Assembly: GCF_052065415.1 (NCBI RefSeq) | Contig: NZ_JBQHUB010000013.1 | Coordinates: forward strand, 7,705 to 71,704 | Length of the DNA: 64,000 nucleotides | DNA from: Pseudoflavonifractor_A sp022772585 | GTDB taxonomy: Bacteria > Bacillota > Clostridia > Oscillospirales > Oscillospiraceae | Direction of reading: 5' to 3' | Shown: piece by piece, positions 1 to 9,496 of the stretch | How the letters are laid out: each line of letters opens with the position of its first letter | Position numbering within the stretch: the first letter of the stretch is position 1 | The notes under the pieces: model-generated | The model's input: only the letters and a program-made list of their open reading frames with translations | Database searches by the model: none | Told to the model about the DNA's origin: nothing | Translations under genes and position numbers: made by a program

Positions 1-1350
1 CTGCATTCGGACGATGACCTCTATCATATCCCTGAGCCGCCCAGGGAATTCCAGAACCTGACCAACCGGATCTCCACCGTTACGGACCAGGGGGCGGAGT
101 ACAGCGCGCCGCTGAGCGGGGAGAACATCCAGAACATCCAGCTCCAGGACCTGGACGGAGACGGTGTGGTGGACTCGGCGATCACTTTTTTCCGCATGAG
201 CGGCGAGGAGAACCCGCTGAAGATCTACATTTACCGCCAGACTGAGGGAGATTATGAGCTGGAGGCGGTGATCGAGGGAGCCGGAACGGCCATTAACTAT
301 GTGGACTACGTGAATCTGGACGACAAACCGGACAAGGAGATCGTGGTGAGCTGGCAGTACAGCGACAAGCTCCACTTCCTGGACGCTTACCGGGTGTCCG
401 GCGGACAGGTGGTCCAGATGCTGCACACGGACTATACCTATTTCAAAATTTTCGATATGGACCGGAACAATGACCAGGAGATCGTGGTCATCAACCAGCA
501 GACCGACCTGCCCGGCCAGGTGGAGCTCTATGACTGCCGGGATGGGCTGATGGAGCTGGACTCTGCCGCCGGGATCTCCCGCACCGACCTCATGACGGCT
601 GAAGCGGGCCAATCCGCGGCCAGCATCAAGGAGAGCGACGTGCGCAAGGGGTATCTCAAGGATATGGTGCCCGCCATCTTCGTCACATCCGACCTCTTCC
701 GGGAGAGCAGCAATTTCCGTTATACCGATATCTTCGCCTGGGAGAGTGGGGAGGACGGGAAAAAGACGCTGCGGAATGTGACGCTGGATCCGGAACAGGG
801 CTACAGCGTCAGCACGGTGGGCAATTACGCCGTGGTGGGGCCCACCGATATCAACAAGGATTCCATCCTGGAGCTGCCCTCCTCGGTGGAGATCAGGGAG
901 TATAAGTCCACCGGGACCGTTCCCAACTTCTGGCTCAACCGCTGGAACCAGTATGATGCGGAAGGGCAGCCCCACTATATCTACTCCACCTACTACAATG
1001 ACCGGGACGGCTGGTATCTGGAATTGCCGGAGGAGTGGCTGGGCAAGATCACCCTCTCCCGCAGCGACACGGCGGGCGGCGGCGAGCGGGCAGTCATCTT
1101 CTCCTACTGGGAGGAGGACAGCGGAGAGGAGCCGATCCCCTTCCTGACTATCTACCGCCTGGCAGGCAGCAACCGGGTGAGCCGGGCCGGTCTGCCCGGA
1201 CGGTTCCGCCTGGCGGACAGCGGCGAGGAAAATCCCAGCATCCTGTACGCCGCCCGCTTTGAGGAGCACGGCTGGGACTGCGGACTGGACGAGGAGGAGC
1301 TCAGAGCGAAATTCCATGTGATCCGCGCCGACTGGGGCTCCTTTGACTGA
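1..1350 (+). CDS. Hypothetical protein with FG-GAP/VCBS-like repeats (5' end missing)
   Basis: The frame is open from base 1, so the true start lies outside the window; about 449 residues are visible. Short Asp/Gly/Asn motifs (DLDGDGVVDS, DMDRNNDQE, DINKDS) recur at roughly even spacing, as in FG-GAP or VCBS beta-propeller repeats that bind calcium through such loops. No catalytic motif is recognised. It ends 31 bases before a response regulator and probably shares its operon, so a sensory or cell-surface accessory role for the two-component system is possible but is inference. The missing N terminus could hold a signal peptide or lipobox. Confidence 0.6.
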   Translation: MHSDDDLYHIPEPPREFQNLTNRISTVTDQGAEYSAPLSGENIQNIQLQDLDGDGVVDSAITFFRMSGEENPLKIYIYRQTEGDYELEAVIEGAGTAINYVDYVNLDDKPDKEIVVSWQYSDKLHFLDAYRVSGGQVVQMLHTDYTYFKIFDMDRNNDQEIVVINQQTDLPGQVELYDCRDGLMELDSAAGISRTDLMTAEAGQSAASIKESDVRKGYLKDMVPAIFVTSDLFRESSNFRYTDIFAWESGEDGKKTLRNVTLDPEQGYSVSTVGNYAVVGPTDINKDSILELPSSVEIREYKSTGTVPNFWLNRWNQYDAEGQPHYIYSTYYNDRDGWYLELPEEWLGKITLSRSDTAGGGERAVIFSYWEEDSGEEPIPFLTIYRLAGSNRVSRAGLPGRFRLADSGEENPSILYAARFEEHGWDCGLDEEELRAKFHVIRADWGSFD

Positions 1351-1381
1351 ATGGGTATTTCGTGAGACAGGAGAGTGAAGG

Positions 1382-2071
1382 ATGTTGAAAAAGGTACTGG
1401 TATTGGAAGACGAGGCCAATATCCGCAGCTTTGTGGTCATCAATCTGAAGCGGGCCGGCTATGAGACCATTGAGGCCGGCACCGGCGAGGAGGCCCTGGA
1501 ACAGCTCAAGCACAACCCCGATATCAAGGTGGCGCTGCTGGACATCATGCTGCCCGGTATGGACGGCTTTGAGGTCTGCCGCCGGATCCGGGCCAGCAAC
1601 AACCAGATCGGCATCATCATGCTGACCGCCCGTACCCAGGAGATGGACAAGGTCACCGGCCTGATGACCGGGGCGGACGACTATGTGACCAAGCCCTTCT
1701 CCCCGGCAGAGCTCACCGCCCGGGTGGACGCCCTCTACCGCCGGGCCGGCGGCGTGGTGGTGGAGAATACCGGCGAGATCAGCCAGCCCCCCTTCCTGCT
1801 CAATACCCGCAACCGGACGCTGGAGAAAAACGGCCAGCGGGTCAAGCTGACCCAGGTGGAGTACGCCATCGTCAAGCTCTTCATGGAAAATCCGGGCAAG
1901 GCCCTCTCACGGGAGGAGATCCTGGATACAGTGTGGGGCCGGGATTATTTCGGTGAGCTGAAGATCGTGGATGTGAATATCCGCCGTCTGCGGATCAAGA
2001 TCGAGGACGATCCCACCAATCCATCCTTTATCAATACTGTGTGGGGCTACGGCTACAAATGGGGCGCGTAA
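1382..2071 (+). CDS. OmpR/PhoB-family response regulator
   Basis: A 229-residue, two-domain transcription factor. The N-terminal receiver domain (about residues 1-120) shows the acidic pair in VLEDE, the phosphoacceptor Asp in ALLDIMLPGMDG (about residue 55) and the conserved Lys in VTKPFSP. The C-terminal winged helix (about 135-229) carries LTQVEYAIVKLFMENPGKALSREEIL and ends VWGYGYKW, typical of PhoB/OmpR DNA-binding domains. GAGAGTGAAGG precedes the ATG. The histidine kinase starts 29 bases downstream, so the two form one operon and presumably a cognate pair. The stimulus and target genes cannot be told from sequence. Confidence 0.93.
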   Translation: MLKKVLVLEDEANIRSFVVINLKRAGYETIEAGTGEEALEQLKHNPDIKVALLDIMLPGMDGFEVCRRIRASNNQIGIIMLTARTQEMDKVTGLMTGADDYVTKPFSPAELTARVDALYRRAGGVVVENTGEISQPPFLLNTRNRTLEKNGQRVKLTQVEYAIVKLFMENPGKALSREEILDTVWGRDYFGELKIVDVNIRRLRIKIEDDPTNPSFINTVWGYGYKWGA

Positions 2072-2100
2072 GCCCGGATCCTCTTCCAGGTGGTGCATAA

Positions 2101-3522
2101 ATGAAGAAGATGAAGGGCATTCGGAAGCGCTGGATGATGAACAACATCAGCGCCGCCCTGGTGATCGTTCTGCTGGCAGTGACCGCCTTCTCGGTGGCCA
2201 TGGTCAGCTACTACTACTCCAGCATGAGCCGGGGGCTGGAGGAAAAGACCCGGACCGCCGTCAACGTGTTCGGCGGCTATAAGACGGAGGCGGCCTATTA
2301 TCAGAACGCCTACACCTTTGTCAACAACCAGTTTGAGGACCGGGACCGGCTGGAATTTCAGATCCTGGACAGCGATGGCGCGGTTCACTTCTCCAGCTAC
2401 CTGCTCATCTCGGGCTACAAGCCGGGCACGCCGGACATCGACGAGGCCCTGGGCAGAGTGGAGGGGGTCTCCCCCCGGATGCGGATGTGGACAGGCAATG
2501 ACCCCAGCACCGGCGAGCATATCATGGCGGTGTCCTGCCCCCTGATGGTGGACGGCCAGGTGGTGTCGGCCATCCGCATGGTCACCTCCCTGACCTGGGT
2601 GGACCGGCAGATCTTCCTGGTGGTGGGCGTCTCCCTGCTGGTGGGCATGCTCATTCTGGTCATGCTCTATTTCTCGGGGCTCTTCTTTGTCCGCTCCATC
2701 GTGGACCCGGTGGCCGACGTGACCCGCACCGCCGAGCACATCGCCGCGGGGAGCTACGGCATCCAGATCGAGAAGAAGTTTGATGACGAGGTGGGCGACC
2801 TCATCGACGCCATCAACAATATGTCGCTGAAGATCAAGCAGTCGGAGAAGATGAAGAACGAGTTCATCTCCTCAGTGTCCCACGAGCTGCGCACCCCCCT
2901 CACCGCCATCAACGGCTGGGCCGAGACCATCATGAACGGCGAGGTGCGGGACGCCCAGGACGTGAAGAAGGGCATGGGCATCATCGTCAGCGAGGCCCGT
3001 CGCCTGACCAACATGGTGGAGGAGCTGCTGGAGTTCTCCCGCATCCAGGACGGCCGGTTCACCCTGTCTATCGAGCCGGTGGATATCAAGGCCGAGCTGG
3101 AGGACGCGGTCTATACCTACAAGGAATTTTTCCGGCGGGAGGGCATCGAGCTGACCCATACCGACTGCGAAGAGGAATTCCCGGTTATGAACGCCGACCC
3201 GGAGCGGCTGCGGCAGGTGTTCTGCAACCTGCTGGACAACGCAGCCAAGCACGGCGGCAGCGGAAAGCGCATCGACACCGCCATCCGCCGGGAGGAGGAT
3301 CAGGCGGTTATCACCATCCGGGACTACGGCCCCGGCATTCCGGAGGAGGAGCTCCCCCACGTCAAGACCAAGTTCTACAAGGGCAGCTCCAAGGCCAGAG
3401 GCAGCGGCATCGGCCTGGCGGTGTGCGACGAGATCGTGGCCCGGCACCAGGGTACGCTGGACATCGGCAATGCCGAGGGCGGCGGCTGTATCGTTACCAT
3501 CCGGTTCCCGATTGGAACATAA
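2101..3522 (+). CDS. Sensor histidine kinase
   Basis: A 473-residue membrane kinase. Helices at about 17-37 and 171-192 flank an extracellular sensor region of about 130 residues. A HAMP linker follows (about 193-245), then the HisKA domain with the phosphoacceptor His261 in SSVSHELRTPL. The ATPase domain shows the N box NLLDNAAKHGG, the G1 box DYGPGIP and the G2 box GSGIGLAV. The sensor domain has no recognised family, so the ligand is unknown. The response regulator ends 29 bases upstream. Length and domain order match PhoR/ResE-like kinases of Firmicutes. Confidence 0.92.
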   Translation: MKKMKGIRKRWMMNNISAALVIVLLAVTAFSVAMVSYYYSSMSRGLEEKTRTAVNVFGGYKTEAAYYQNAYTFVNNQFEDRDRLEFQILDSDGAVHFSSYLLISGYKPGTPDIDEALGRVEGVSPRMRMWTGNDPSTGEHIMAVSCPLMVDGQVVSAIRMVTSLTWVDRQIFLVVGVSLLVGMLILVMLYFSGLFFVRSIVDPVADVTRTAEHIAAGSYGIQIEKKFDDEVGDLIDAINNMSLKIKQSEKMKNEFISSVSHELRTPLTAINGWAETIMNGEVRDAQDVKKGMGIIVSEARRLTNMVEELLEFSRIQDGRFTLSIEPVDIKAELEDAVYTYKEFFRREGIELTHTDCEEEFPVMNADPERLRQVFCNLLDNAAKHGGSGKRIDTAIRREEDQAVITIRDYGPGIPEEELPHVKTKFYKGSSKARGSGIGLAVCDEIVARHQGTLDIGNAEGGGCIVTIRFPIGT

Positions 3523-3537
3523 GTTCGACTTCCCGGC

Positions 3538-3566
3538 TTGCAAATGATGGGGGATTCTGGTACAAT
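3538..3566 (+). promoter_or_regulatory. Sigma-A type promoter for the DUF1385 gene
   Basis: TTGCAA (3538-3543), a 17-base spacer and TACAAT (3561-3566). The start codon lies about 80 bases downstream; a small GATCC-GAAA-GGGATC hairpin at about 3616-3631 sits between. Confidence 0.55.
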
Positions 3567-3647
3567 CGGAGCGGAGAAAGTCCGGGGATGCCTCTCGCGC
3601 TGTCTCCAAGATAGAAAGATCCGAAAGGGATCACAAAGGAGTTTTCT

Positions 3648-4628
3648 ATGCCTGAACAGGAAGCAAGAGCCTGCGCCAGACCGTTCAAGACCATGATCGG
3701 CGGCCAGGCGCTCATTGAAGGGATCATGATGATGGGGCCGGAAAAGAAGGCCGTGGTGGTCCGCCGCAGCGACGGCGGGCTGGAGGAGCAGGTGGAGGAC
3801 CGGGTGCTCATCAAGGACAAGCATCCCATTTTCGGCGTACCCCTGATCCGGGGCGTATTCAACTTTGGTTCCTCCATGGCCAACGGCGTAAAGGCCCTGA
3901 TGTACTCAGCGGAGTTTTACCCCGAGGATGACGAGCCGGAGGAGCCCTCCAAATTCGAGCGCTGGCTGGAGGAAAAGCTGGGCAGCGAGAAGGTGTACTC
4001 CCTGGTGGTGACCCTGGCTCTGGTGCTGGGGATCGCCTTCTCGGTGGGGCTGTTCATCCTGCTGCCCACTGCCGTGGTGGGAGGCGTCGGCTGGCTGTTC
4101 CACGGTATGCCCATGTGGGTGCGCAACGTGCTGGAGGGCGTGGTGCGCATCATCATCTTTATGGCCTATCTGATGCTCTGTTCCAAAACAAAGGATATGC
4201 ACCGGGTGTTCCAGTACCATGGCGCCGAGCACAAGACCATCTTCTGCTACGAGGCCGGCCTGCCTCTGACGGTGGAGAACGTGCGCCGTCAGCCCCGGCA
4301 CCATCCCCGGTGCGGCACCAGCTTTTTGTTTGTGGTCATCGTGGTAGCCATCCTCATCTCCAGCTTTGTGTTCTCCTTTGTGGAGATCACCAACGTGTTC
4401 GCCCGTATGGGCGTCCACCTGCTGCTGCTGCCGGTGGTGGTGAGCATCACCTATGAGCTCAACCGCTGGGTGGGCCGCCACGACAATCCGGTGACCCGCC
4501 TGCTCACCGCGCCCGGCCTGTGGCTCCAGAACTGGACCACCTTTGAGCCGGACGACTCCATGATCGAGGTGGGCATCCGCTCCCTGGAGCTGGTGCTGCC
4601 CAGCGAAAAGGGCAAGGACGCGTGGTAA
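3648..4628 (+). CDS. DUF1385 family membrane protein (YqhQ-like)
   Basis: 326 residues. The start is fixed by AAAGGAG seven bases ahead of the ATG. The N terminus IGGQALIEGIMMMGP is the hallmark of the DUF1385 family. Four or so hydrophobic segments lie between about residues 115 and 285, with the conserved stretch QYHGAEHKTIFCYE in the middle. The biochemical role is not established; members sit next to prmC in many clostridia, as here. A 181-base GC-rich gap separates it from prmC, so cotranscription is likely but not shown. Confidence 0.85.
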   Translation: MPEQEARACARPFKTMIGGQALIEGIMMMGPEKKAVVVRRSDGGLEEQVEDRVLIKDKHPIFGVPLIRGVFNFGSSMANGVKALMYSAEFYPEDDEPEEPSKFERWLEEKLGSEKVYSLVVTLALVLGIAFSVGLFILLPTAVVGGVGWLFHGMPMWVRNVLEGVVRIIIFMAYLMLCSKTKDMHRVFQYHGAEHKTIFCYEAGLPLTVENVRRQPRHHPRCGTSFLFVVIVVAILISSFVFSFVEITNVFARMGVHLLLLPVVVSITYELNRWVGRHDNPVTRLLTAPGLWLQNWTTFEPDDSMIEVGIRSLELVLPSEKGKDAW

Positions 4629-4809
4629 TGAGAAGCGCGGAGGCGAGCGGAGCAGGGCGGATGGACCGGAGGGAGGGCGCGAAACCGAAGGACCGCGGAG
4701 CGGGCCTGTTTCAAGCCCGAGACGGAGGGAAGCCGCCCGTCGCGCAGCCGCCGCAGCGTGACCAAACGGCATTTGACCACAGAGAGAAACTGAGTCAGAG
4801 GGTGATTCC

Positions 4810-5673
4810 ATGGCGACCACCTATAACAACCTGTATCTGGATGCCAGGAAGAGGCTGAAGGCCGCCGGGATCGAGGCGGCTCAGCTGGAGGCCAGGGAGA
4901 TCGTGTGCTTTGCGGCGGAGAAGTCCCGGGACCAGTTTTACCGGGATTTGACCCTGTATGCCTCCGACCAGGTGGAGCAGAAGATGGCCGAATTGGTGGA
5001 GCGCCGTCTGGCCGGGGAGCCTGTGGCCTATCTCATCGGCGAGTGGGAGTTTTACGGCCTGCCGCTGGATATTTCCCGGGACGTGCTCATCCCCCGGCTG
5101 GACACCGAGGTGCTGGCCGAGCAGGCCATCCTGCTGGCCCGGGCCGCCGGAGAGGGGGCGCGGGTGCTGGACCTGTGTGCCGGCAGTGGCTGCGTGGGTC
5201 TGGCGGTGGCCGCCAATGTGCCGGGATGCCGGGTGGTGCTGGCCGATGTGTCCGAGGGGGCGCTGCGGATCTGCCGGCAGAATGTGCGCCGCAACGACCT
5301 GAACGCCCGGGTCACCTGTGTCCAGGCCGATGCCCGGCAGGATCCGCCGGCCGCCCTGTGGGATTTTGATGTGATTGTCAGCAACCCGCCCTACATCCCC
5401 AGCCGGGATATCCAGGGGCTGGACTCCTCGGTGAAGGACTATGAGCCCCGGATGGCCCTGGATGGCGGAGACGACGGGCTGGACTTCTACCGCGTGATTG
5501 CCCGCAAGTGGAAAAGCGCCCTTCGGCTGGGGGGCACCCTCCTCTTTGAGGTGGGCATGGGACAGGACCGGGATGTGGAGGCCATTTTGTCCGGAGAGGG
5601 CTATGAACACATCCGCAGTTTTCAGGATACCGGCGGCATCTGGCGCGTGGTGACCGGAGAGGTCAACGGTTAA
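4810..5673 (+). CDS. prmC: Peptide chain release factor N5-glutamine methyltransferase
   Basis: PrmC methylates the glutamine of the GGQ motif in release factors RF1/RF2 using S-adenosylmethionine, in the cytoplasm. The 287-residue product has an N-terminal helical domain, the AdoMet-binding motif DLCAGSGCVG (about 121-130) and the substrate-glutamine motif NPPY (about 192-195) in VSNPPYIPSRD. Length is normal for the family. AGAGGGTG precedes the ATG by six bases. prfA, its usual neighbour, is absent from this window; recA follows instead. Confidence 0.93.
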   Translation: MATTYNNLYLDARKRLKAAGIEAAQLEAREIVCFAAEKSRDQFYRDLTLYASDQVEQKMAELVERRLAGEPVAYLIGEWEFYGLPLDISRDVLIPRLDTEVLAEQAILLARAAGEGARVLDLCAGSGCVGLAVAANVPGCRVVLADVSEGALRICRQNVRRNDLNARVTCVQADARQDPPAALWDFDVIVSNPPYIPSRDIQGLDSSVKDYEPRMALDGGDDGLDFYRVIARKWKSALRLGGTLLFEVGMGQDRDVEAILSGEGYEHIRSFQDTGGIWRVVTGEVNG

Positions 5674-5795
5674 GAGTCCGGTTTATTGGACAGTACATAT
5701 GCGATACTCAGAGTGTACACAGGGCGGGGCAAGGCGTCCGTCCTGTTCTCCATACGGCGCCGGCCGGGGGCCGGCCGGAAAGGAAGGGGATAACA

Positions 5796-6917
5796 ATGGC
5801 AGATAAGAAAAAGATGGTGGAAGCGGCGGCTCCTGCGGCGGATAAGAAGAAGGCCCTGGAGACCTGCCTTGCCAATATCGAAAAGACCTACGGAAAGGGC
5901 ACGGTCATGCGTCTGGGCGAGAACAGCAACGTGGTGGTGGAGGCCATCCCCACCGGCTCCCTGTCCCTGGATCTGGCGCTGGGCATCGGCGGCGTGCCCA
6001 AGGGCCGCATCATCGAGGTGTACGGCCCCGAATCCTCCGGTAAGACCACTCTGGCCCTCCATATCGTGGCCGAGGCACAGAAGCGGGGCGGCGAGGTGGC
6101 CTTCATCGACGCGGAGCACGCCCTGGACCCGTCCTACGCCCGTGCGCTGGGGGTGGATATCGACTCCATGCTCATCTCCCAGCCCGACACCGGCGAGCAG
6201 GGCCTGGAGATCTGCGAGGCCCTGGTCCGCTCCGGCGCCATCGACGTGGTGGTGGTGGACTCGGTGGCCGCGCTGACTCCCCGGGCCGAGATCGAGGGCG
6301 ACATGGGCGACAGCCACGTGGGCCTGCTGGCCCGCCTGATGAGCCAGGCCCTGCGCAAGCTGGCCGGCTCCATCGCCAAGACCAACTGCATCGTGGTCTT
6401 TATCAACCAGCTCCGCGAGAAGGTGGGCGTGGTCTACGGCAACCCCGAGGTCACCACCGGTGGCCGTGCGCTGAAGTTCTACGCCTCGGTGCGGATGGAC
6501 GTGCGCCGGGTGGAATCCCTGAAGAGCGGCGGTGAGGTCATCGGCAACCGCACCCGGGTCAAGGTAGTCAAGAACAAGGTGGCCCCTCCGTTCCGTGAGG
6601 CCGAGTTCGACATCATGTACGGCGAGGGCATCTCCAAGGTGGGCGAGCTGGTGGATCTGGGCGTCAAGCTGGACGTGATCCAGAAGTCGGGTTCCTGGTT
6701 CTCCATGGGCGAGATGCGCATCGGCCAGGGCCGGGATGCGGTGAAGCAGTATCTGAAGGATAATCCCGACGTGGCCCAGCAGATCGAGGAGGAGATCCGC
6801 CGCAATTCGTTTAAACTCATGTCCAGCCAGTCCCAGGTGGCGGCCCGTGCCGCCGGCCGGGCAGTGGATGTGAGTGCCGAGGATTTTGAGGACGGCGGCG
6901 ACAATGCGTCTGAATAA
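5796..6917 (+). CDS. recA: Recombinase RecA
   Basis: RecA binds single-stranded DNA, catalyses strand exchange in recombinational repair and stimulates LexA self-cleavage. 373 residues, near the usual 340-360 plus tail. Walker A is GPESSGKT (77-84); Walker B lies in the VVVVDSVAALTP stretch; the L1/L2 region includes NQLREKVGVVYGNPE. The C-terminal tail is acidic (SAEDFEDGGDN), as is usual. A strong GGAAAGGAAGGGG site precedes the ATG. No convincing LexA operator was seen in the 122-base upstream gap. The last 14 bases overlap recX. Confidence 0.97.
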   Translation: MADKKKMVEAAAPAADKKKALETCLANIEKTYGKGTVMRLGENSNVVVEAIPTGSLSLDLALGIGGVPKGRIIEVYGPESSGKTTLALHIVAEAQKRGGEVAFIDAEHALDPSYARALGVDIDSMLISQPDTGEQGLEICEALVRSGAIDVVVVDSVAALTPRAEIEGDMGDSHVGLLARLMSQALRKLAGSIAKTNCIVVFINQLREKVGVVYGNPEVTTGGRALKFYASVRMDVRRVESLKSGGEVIGNRTRVKVVKNKVAPPFREAEFDIMYGEGISKVGELVDLGVKLDVIQKSGSWFSMGEMRIGQGRDAVKQYLKDNPDVAQQIEEEIRRNSFKLMSSQSQVAARAAGRAVDVSAEDFEDGGDNASE

Positions 6918-7551
6918 GCTCTCGCCCTCCCAGAAGGTCCGGGGCCGGTGGCTCCTTTACCTGGAGGATGGCAGTATCCTGCGGGTGGGGGAGAACGAGG
7001 TGGTCTCCTTCGGGCTGTACGCGGGGATGGAGCTGACGGCGGAGACCCTGGAGGCGCTGCAGGCGGCCCAGCGGCGCTCCGCCCTGCGGGAGAAAGCCCT
7101 GCGGGCGCTGGAGCTGCGTCCCCTTTCCCGGAAGGAGCTGGTGGACAAGCTCACCGCCCGCCCACGGAAGCGGGGGAGCGGGGAGCAGGAGGAGCCCCCT
7201 GACCGGGAGGCCGCCCAGGCGGTGGCCGACTGGCTGGAGGAGCTGGGCTATCTCAACGATGAAGAATATGCCAAGAGTGTGGTGCGCCACTACTCGGCCA
7301 AGGGCTATGGGGCCCGGCGGCTCCGGGACGAGCTCTGCCGCCGGGGCGTCCCCCGGGAGTACTGGGAGGAGGCCCTGGCCGAGGCGGAGGAGTCTGATGA
7401 GTGCATCGACGCCTTCCTCGCCAAAAAGCTGCGGGGGACCGAGCCCGGGGACCGGAAGGCACTGAAGCGGGCGTCCGACGCCCTGGCCCGCCGGGGATAT
7501 TCCTGGTCGGAGATCCGGGACGCGCTGGCGCGGTATGGCGCGGAGCTGTAG
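6904..7551 (+). CDS. recX: RecA regulator RecX
   Basis: RecX binds RecA filaments and modulates their growth. The ATG at 6904 overlaps the recA 3' end by 14 bases and gives 215 residues starting MRLNKL; a GTG at 6874 is possible but leaves a longer overlap. GAGGACGG lies just upstream of 6904. Three-helix RecX repeats are visible, clearest in WLEELGYLNDEEYAKSVV and GYGARRLRDELCRRGV. Overlap with recA implies translational coupling, a common arrangement for this pair. Confidence 0.87.
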   Translation: MRLNKLSPSQKVRGRWLLYLEDGSILRVGENEVVSFGLYAGMELTAETLEALQAAQRRSALREKALRALELRPLSRKELVDKLTARPRKRGSGEQEEPPDREAAQAVADWLEELGYLNDEEYAKSVVRHYSAKGYGARRLRDELCRRGVPREYWEEALAEAEESDECIDAFLAKKLRGTEPGDRKALKRASDALARRGYSWSEIRDALARYGAEL

Positions 7552-7638
7552 GGCGGGGCGCCTCCGCCCCGCCGTGAGACGCGGCACCCTCCCGACCCGT
7601 GTGAACAGCATAAAAATAACCCAAATTGGAGCGATCAT

Positions 7639-8964
7639 ATGTCTTATCGAGTAGCATTTGTATCTCTGGGCTGCGCCAAGAATCTGGTCAACACCGAGCA
7701 GATGATGGCACTGTGCCGCGAGGCTGGGTATACCGTTACCGGCGAGGCCGAAGGGGCCGACGTGGCCGTTTTGAATACCTGCGGCTTCATCGAGTCGGCC
7801 AAGAGCGAGGCCATCGACAACATCCTGGAGCTTGCCCGGCTGAAGGAGCAGGGCAAGCTGAAAAAGCTGCTGGTCACCGGCTGCCTCACCCAGCGCTACC
7901 GGGAGGAGATCCGCACGGAGCTGCCCGAGGTGGACGGCATGCTGGGCACCGGCAGCTATACCGACGTGGTCTCCGCGGTGGAGGAGCTGATGGCCGGGGA
8001 GCACCCGGAGCACTTTGGCGACATCCACCGTACCTATGAAGATGGGGAGCGGATGGTCACCACCGCGCCCTATACCGCCTTTCTGAAGATCGCCGAGGGG
8101 TGCAGCAACGGCTGCGCCTTCTGCATCATCCCCAAGCTCCGGGGCCGCTACCGCAGCCGCTCCATGGAGTCTCTGCTCCATGAGGCCAGAGGCCTGGCCG
8201 ACCGGGGCGTGAAGGAGCTTATCGTCATCGCCCAGGACATCACCCGCTACGGTCTGGACCTGGGGGACGGCAGCACCCTGGCGGGCCTGCTGCGGGAGCT
8301 GTGCAGGCTGCCCTTCCACTGGATCCGGCTGCACTACCTGTACCCCGAGGCGGTGACCGACGAGCTCATCGGGACCATCGCGTCGGAGAAGAAGATCCTC
8401 CACTATCTGGATATCCCCATCCAGCACTGCAACGACGGCATCCTCTCCGCCATGCGCCGGCGGAACACCAAGGCCGAGCTGGTGGAGCTCTTTGCCAGGC
8501 TCCGCGCCGCCATGCCCGATGTGGTCATCCGTACCTCTCTCATCTGTGGCCTGCCCGGCGAGGGGGAGGCCGAATTTGAGGAGCTGTGCGAGTTCCTGCG
8601 GGAGCAGAAGCTCCAGCGGGCCGGCGTGTTCCAATACTCCCGGGAGGAGGGCACCCTGGCCGCCCGGATGGAAAATCAGGTGGAGGACGACGTGGCCCGC
8701 CGCCGGGTGGAGCTGGTGGTGGACCTGCAGTCCCGGGTCATGGACGAGTGGAACGAGAGCCGCCTGGGCGAGGTGGTGGAGGTCCTGTGCGAGGGCTTCG
8801 ACAGCGCCGAGGGCTGCTTCGTGGGCCGCACCTGGGCCGACTCGCCGGAGATCGACGGCCGGGTGCTGTTCACCGCCGGGGGACTCGTCCCCGCGGGCGA
8901 GTTTGTCAATGTCCGCCTGACCGGGGTCTCTGATGGGGACCTCACCGGCGAGATCGAGGAGTGA
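7639..8964 (+). CDS. rimO: Ribosomal protein S12 methylthiotransferase RimO
   Basis: RimO is a radical-SAM enzyme that adds a methylthio group to a conserved Asp of ribosomal protein S12. 441 residues. The N-terminal MTTase domain binds one 4Fe-4S cluster through Cys12, Cys48 and Cys82 (SLGCAKN, NTCGF, TGCLTQ). The radical-SAM cluster is C155-x3-C159-x2-C162 in EGCSNGCAFC. The C-terminal TRAM domain starts near residue 370. SLGCAKNLVN and SNGCAFCIIP favour RimO over MiaB. pgsA follows five bases after the stop. Confidence 0.94.
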   Translation: MSYRVAFVSLGCAKNLVNTEQMMALCREAGYTVTGEAEGADVAVLNTCGFIESAKSEAIDNILELARLKEQGKLKKLLVTGCLTQRYREEIRTELPEVDGMLGTGSYTDVVSAVEELMAGEHPEHFGDIHRTYEDGERMVTTAPYTAFLKIAEGCSNGCAFCIIPKLRGRYRSRSMESLLHEARGLADRGVKELIVIAQDITRYGLDLGDGSTLAGLLRELCRLPFHWIRLHYLYPEAVTDELIGTIASEKKILHYLDIPIQHCNDGILSAMRRRNTKAELVELFARLRAAMPDVVIRTSLICGLPGEGEAEFEELCEFLREQKLQRAGVFQYSREEGTLAARMENQVEDDVARRRVELVVDLQSRVMDEWNESRLGEVVEVLCEGFDSAEGCFVGRTWADSPEIDGRVLFTAGGLVPAGEFVNVRLTGVSDGDLTGEIEE

Positions 8965-8968
8965 AGCT

Positions 8969-9496
8969 ATGAATACCGCCAATAAGCTGACCATGCTGCG
9001 GATCGTGATGATCCCGGTTTTTCTGGTCATCCTTTACCTGAATTTTCCCTTCAACCGCTACCTGGCCCTGCTCATCTTCATCCTGGCCAGTGTCACCGAC
9101 TTTATCGACGGCTACATCGCCCGGCACTATAACCAGGTCACCGACTTCGGCAAGTTCATGGACCCGCTGGCTGACAAGATGCTGGTGATGGCTGCCATGC
9201 TGTGGTTCGTGGAGGCGGGGCGCATGCCCGCCTGGGCCCTCCTGATTGTGGTGGTGCGGGAGTTCGCCGTCAGCGGCCTGCGGCTCATCGCCGTGGACAA
9301 CGGACGGGTCATTGCCGCCGCCTGGTCGGGCAAGGTCAAGACGGCCTCCACCATGGTGGGCATCTGCCTGATGCTGCTGCCGGTGCCCCGGGCGGTAGAC
9401 CTGGCGGTCACCGCCGTGATCGTGGTGACAACGGTATATTCCGGTGTGGAATACTTCGTGAAAAACCGTGACGTGATCGATTGGAGCCACATGTGA
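8969..9496 (+). CDS. pgsA: CDP-diacylglycerol-glycerol-3-phosphate 3-phosphatidyltransferase
   Basis: PgsA makes phosphatidylglycerophosphate, the committed step to phosphatidylglycerol and cardiolipin, in the cytoplasmic membrane. The ATG at 8969 follows GAGGAGTGAAGCT and gives 175 residues starting MNTANKLTMLR. The CDP-alcohol phosphotransferase signature is complete: Asp44, Asp47, Gly48, Ala51, Arg52, Gly61, Asp65, Asp69 in DFIDGYIARHYNQVTDFGKF and the following residues. Several hydrophobic helices are present. A cardiolipin synthase gene, which uses its product, lies at 44.4 kb. The stop overlaps the next gene. Confidence 0.94.
   Translation: MNTANKLTMLRIVMIPVFLVILYLNFPFNRYLALLIFILASVTDFIDGYIARHYNQVTDFGKFMDPLADKMLVMAAMLWFVEAGRMPAWALLIVVVREFAVSGLRLIAVDNGRVIAAAWSGKVKTASTMVGICLMLLPVPRAVDLAVTAVIVVTTVYSGVEYFVKNRDVIDWSHM

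Noticed and set aside
5674..5795. LexA operator upstream of recA
   Set aside because: GTACA and TGTAC occur as a loose inverted pair, but no match to the Firmicute SOS box was found.
6817..9030. 737-codon minus-strand frame across recX, rimO and pgsA
   Set aside because: Crosses three clearly identified genes; no domain or ribosome binding site.
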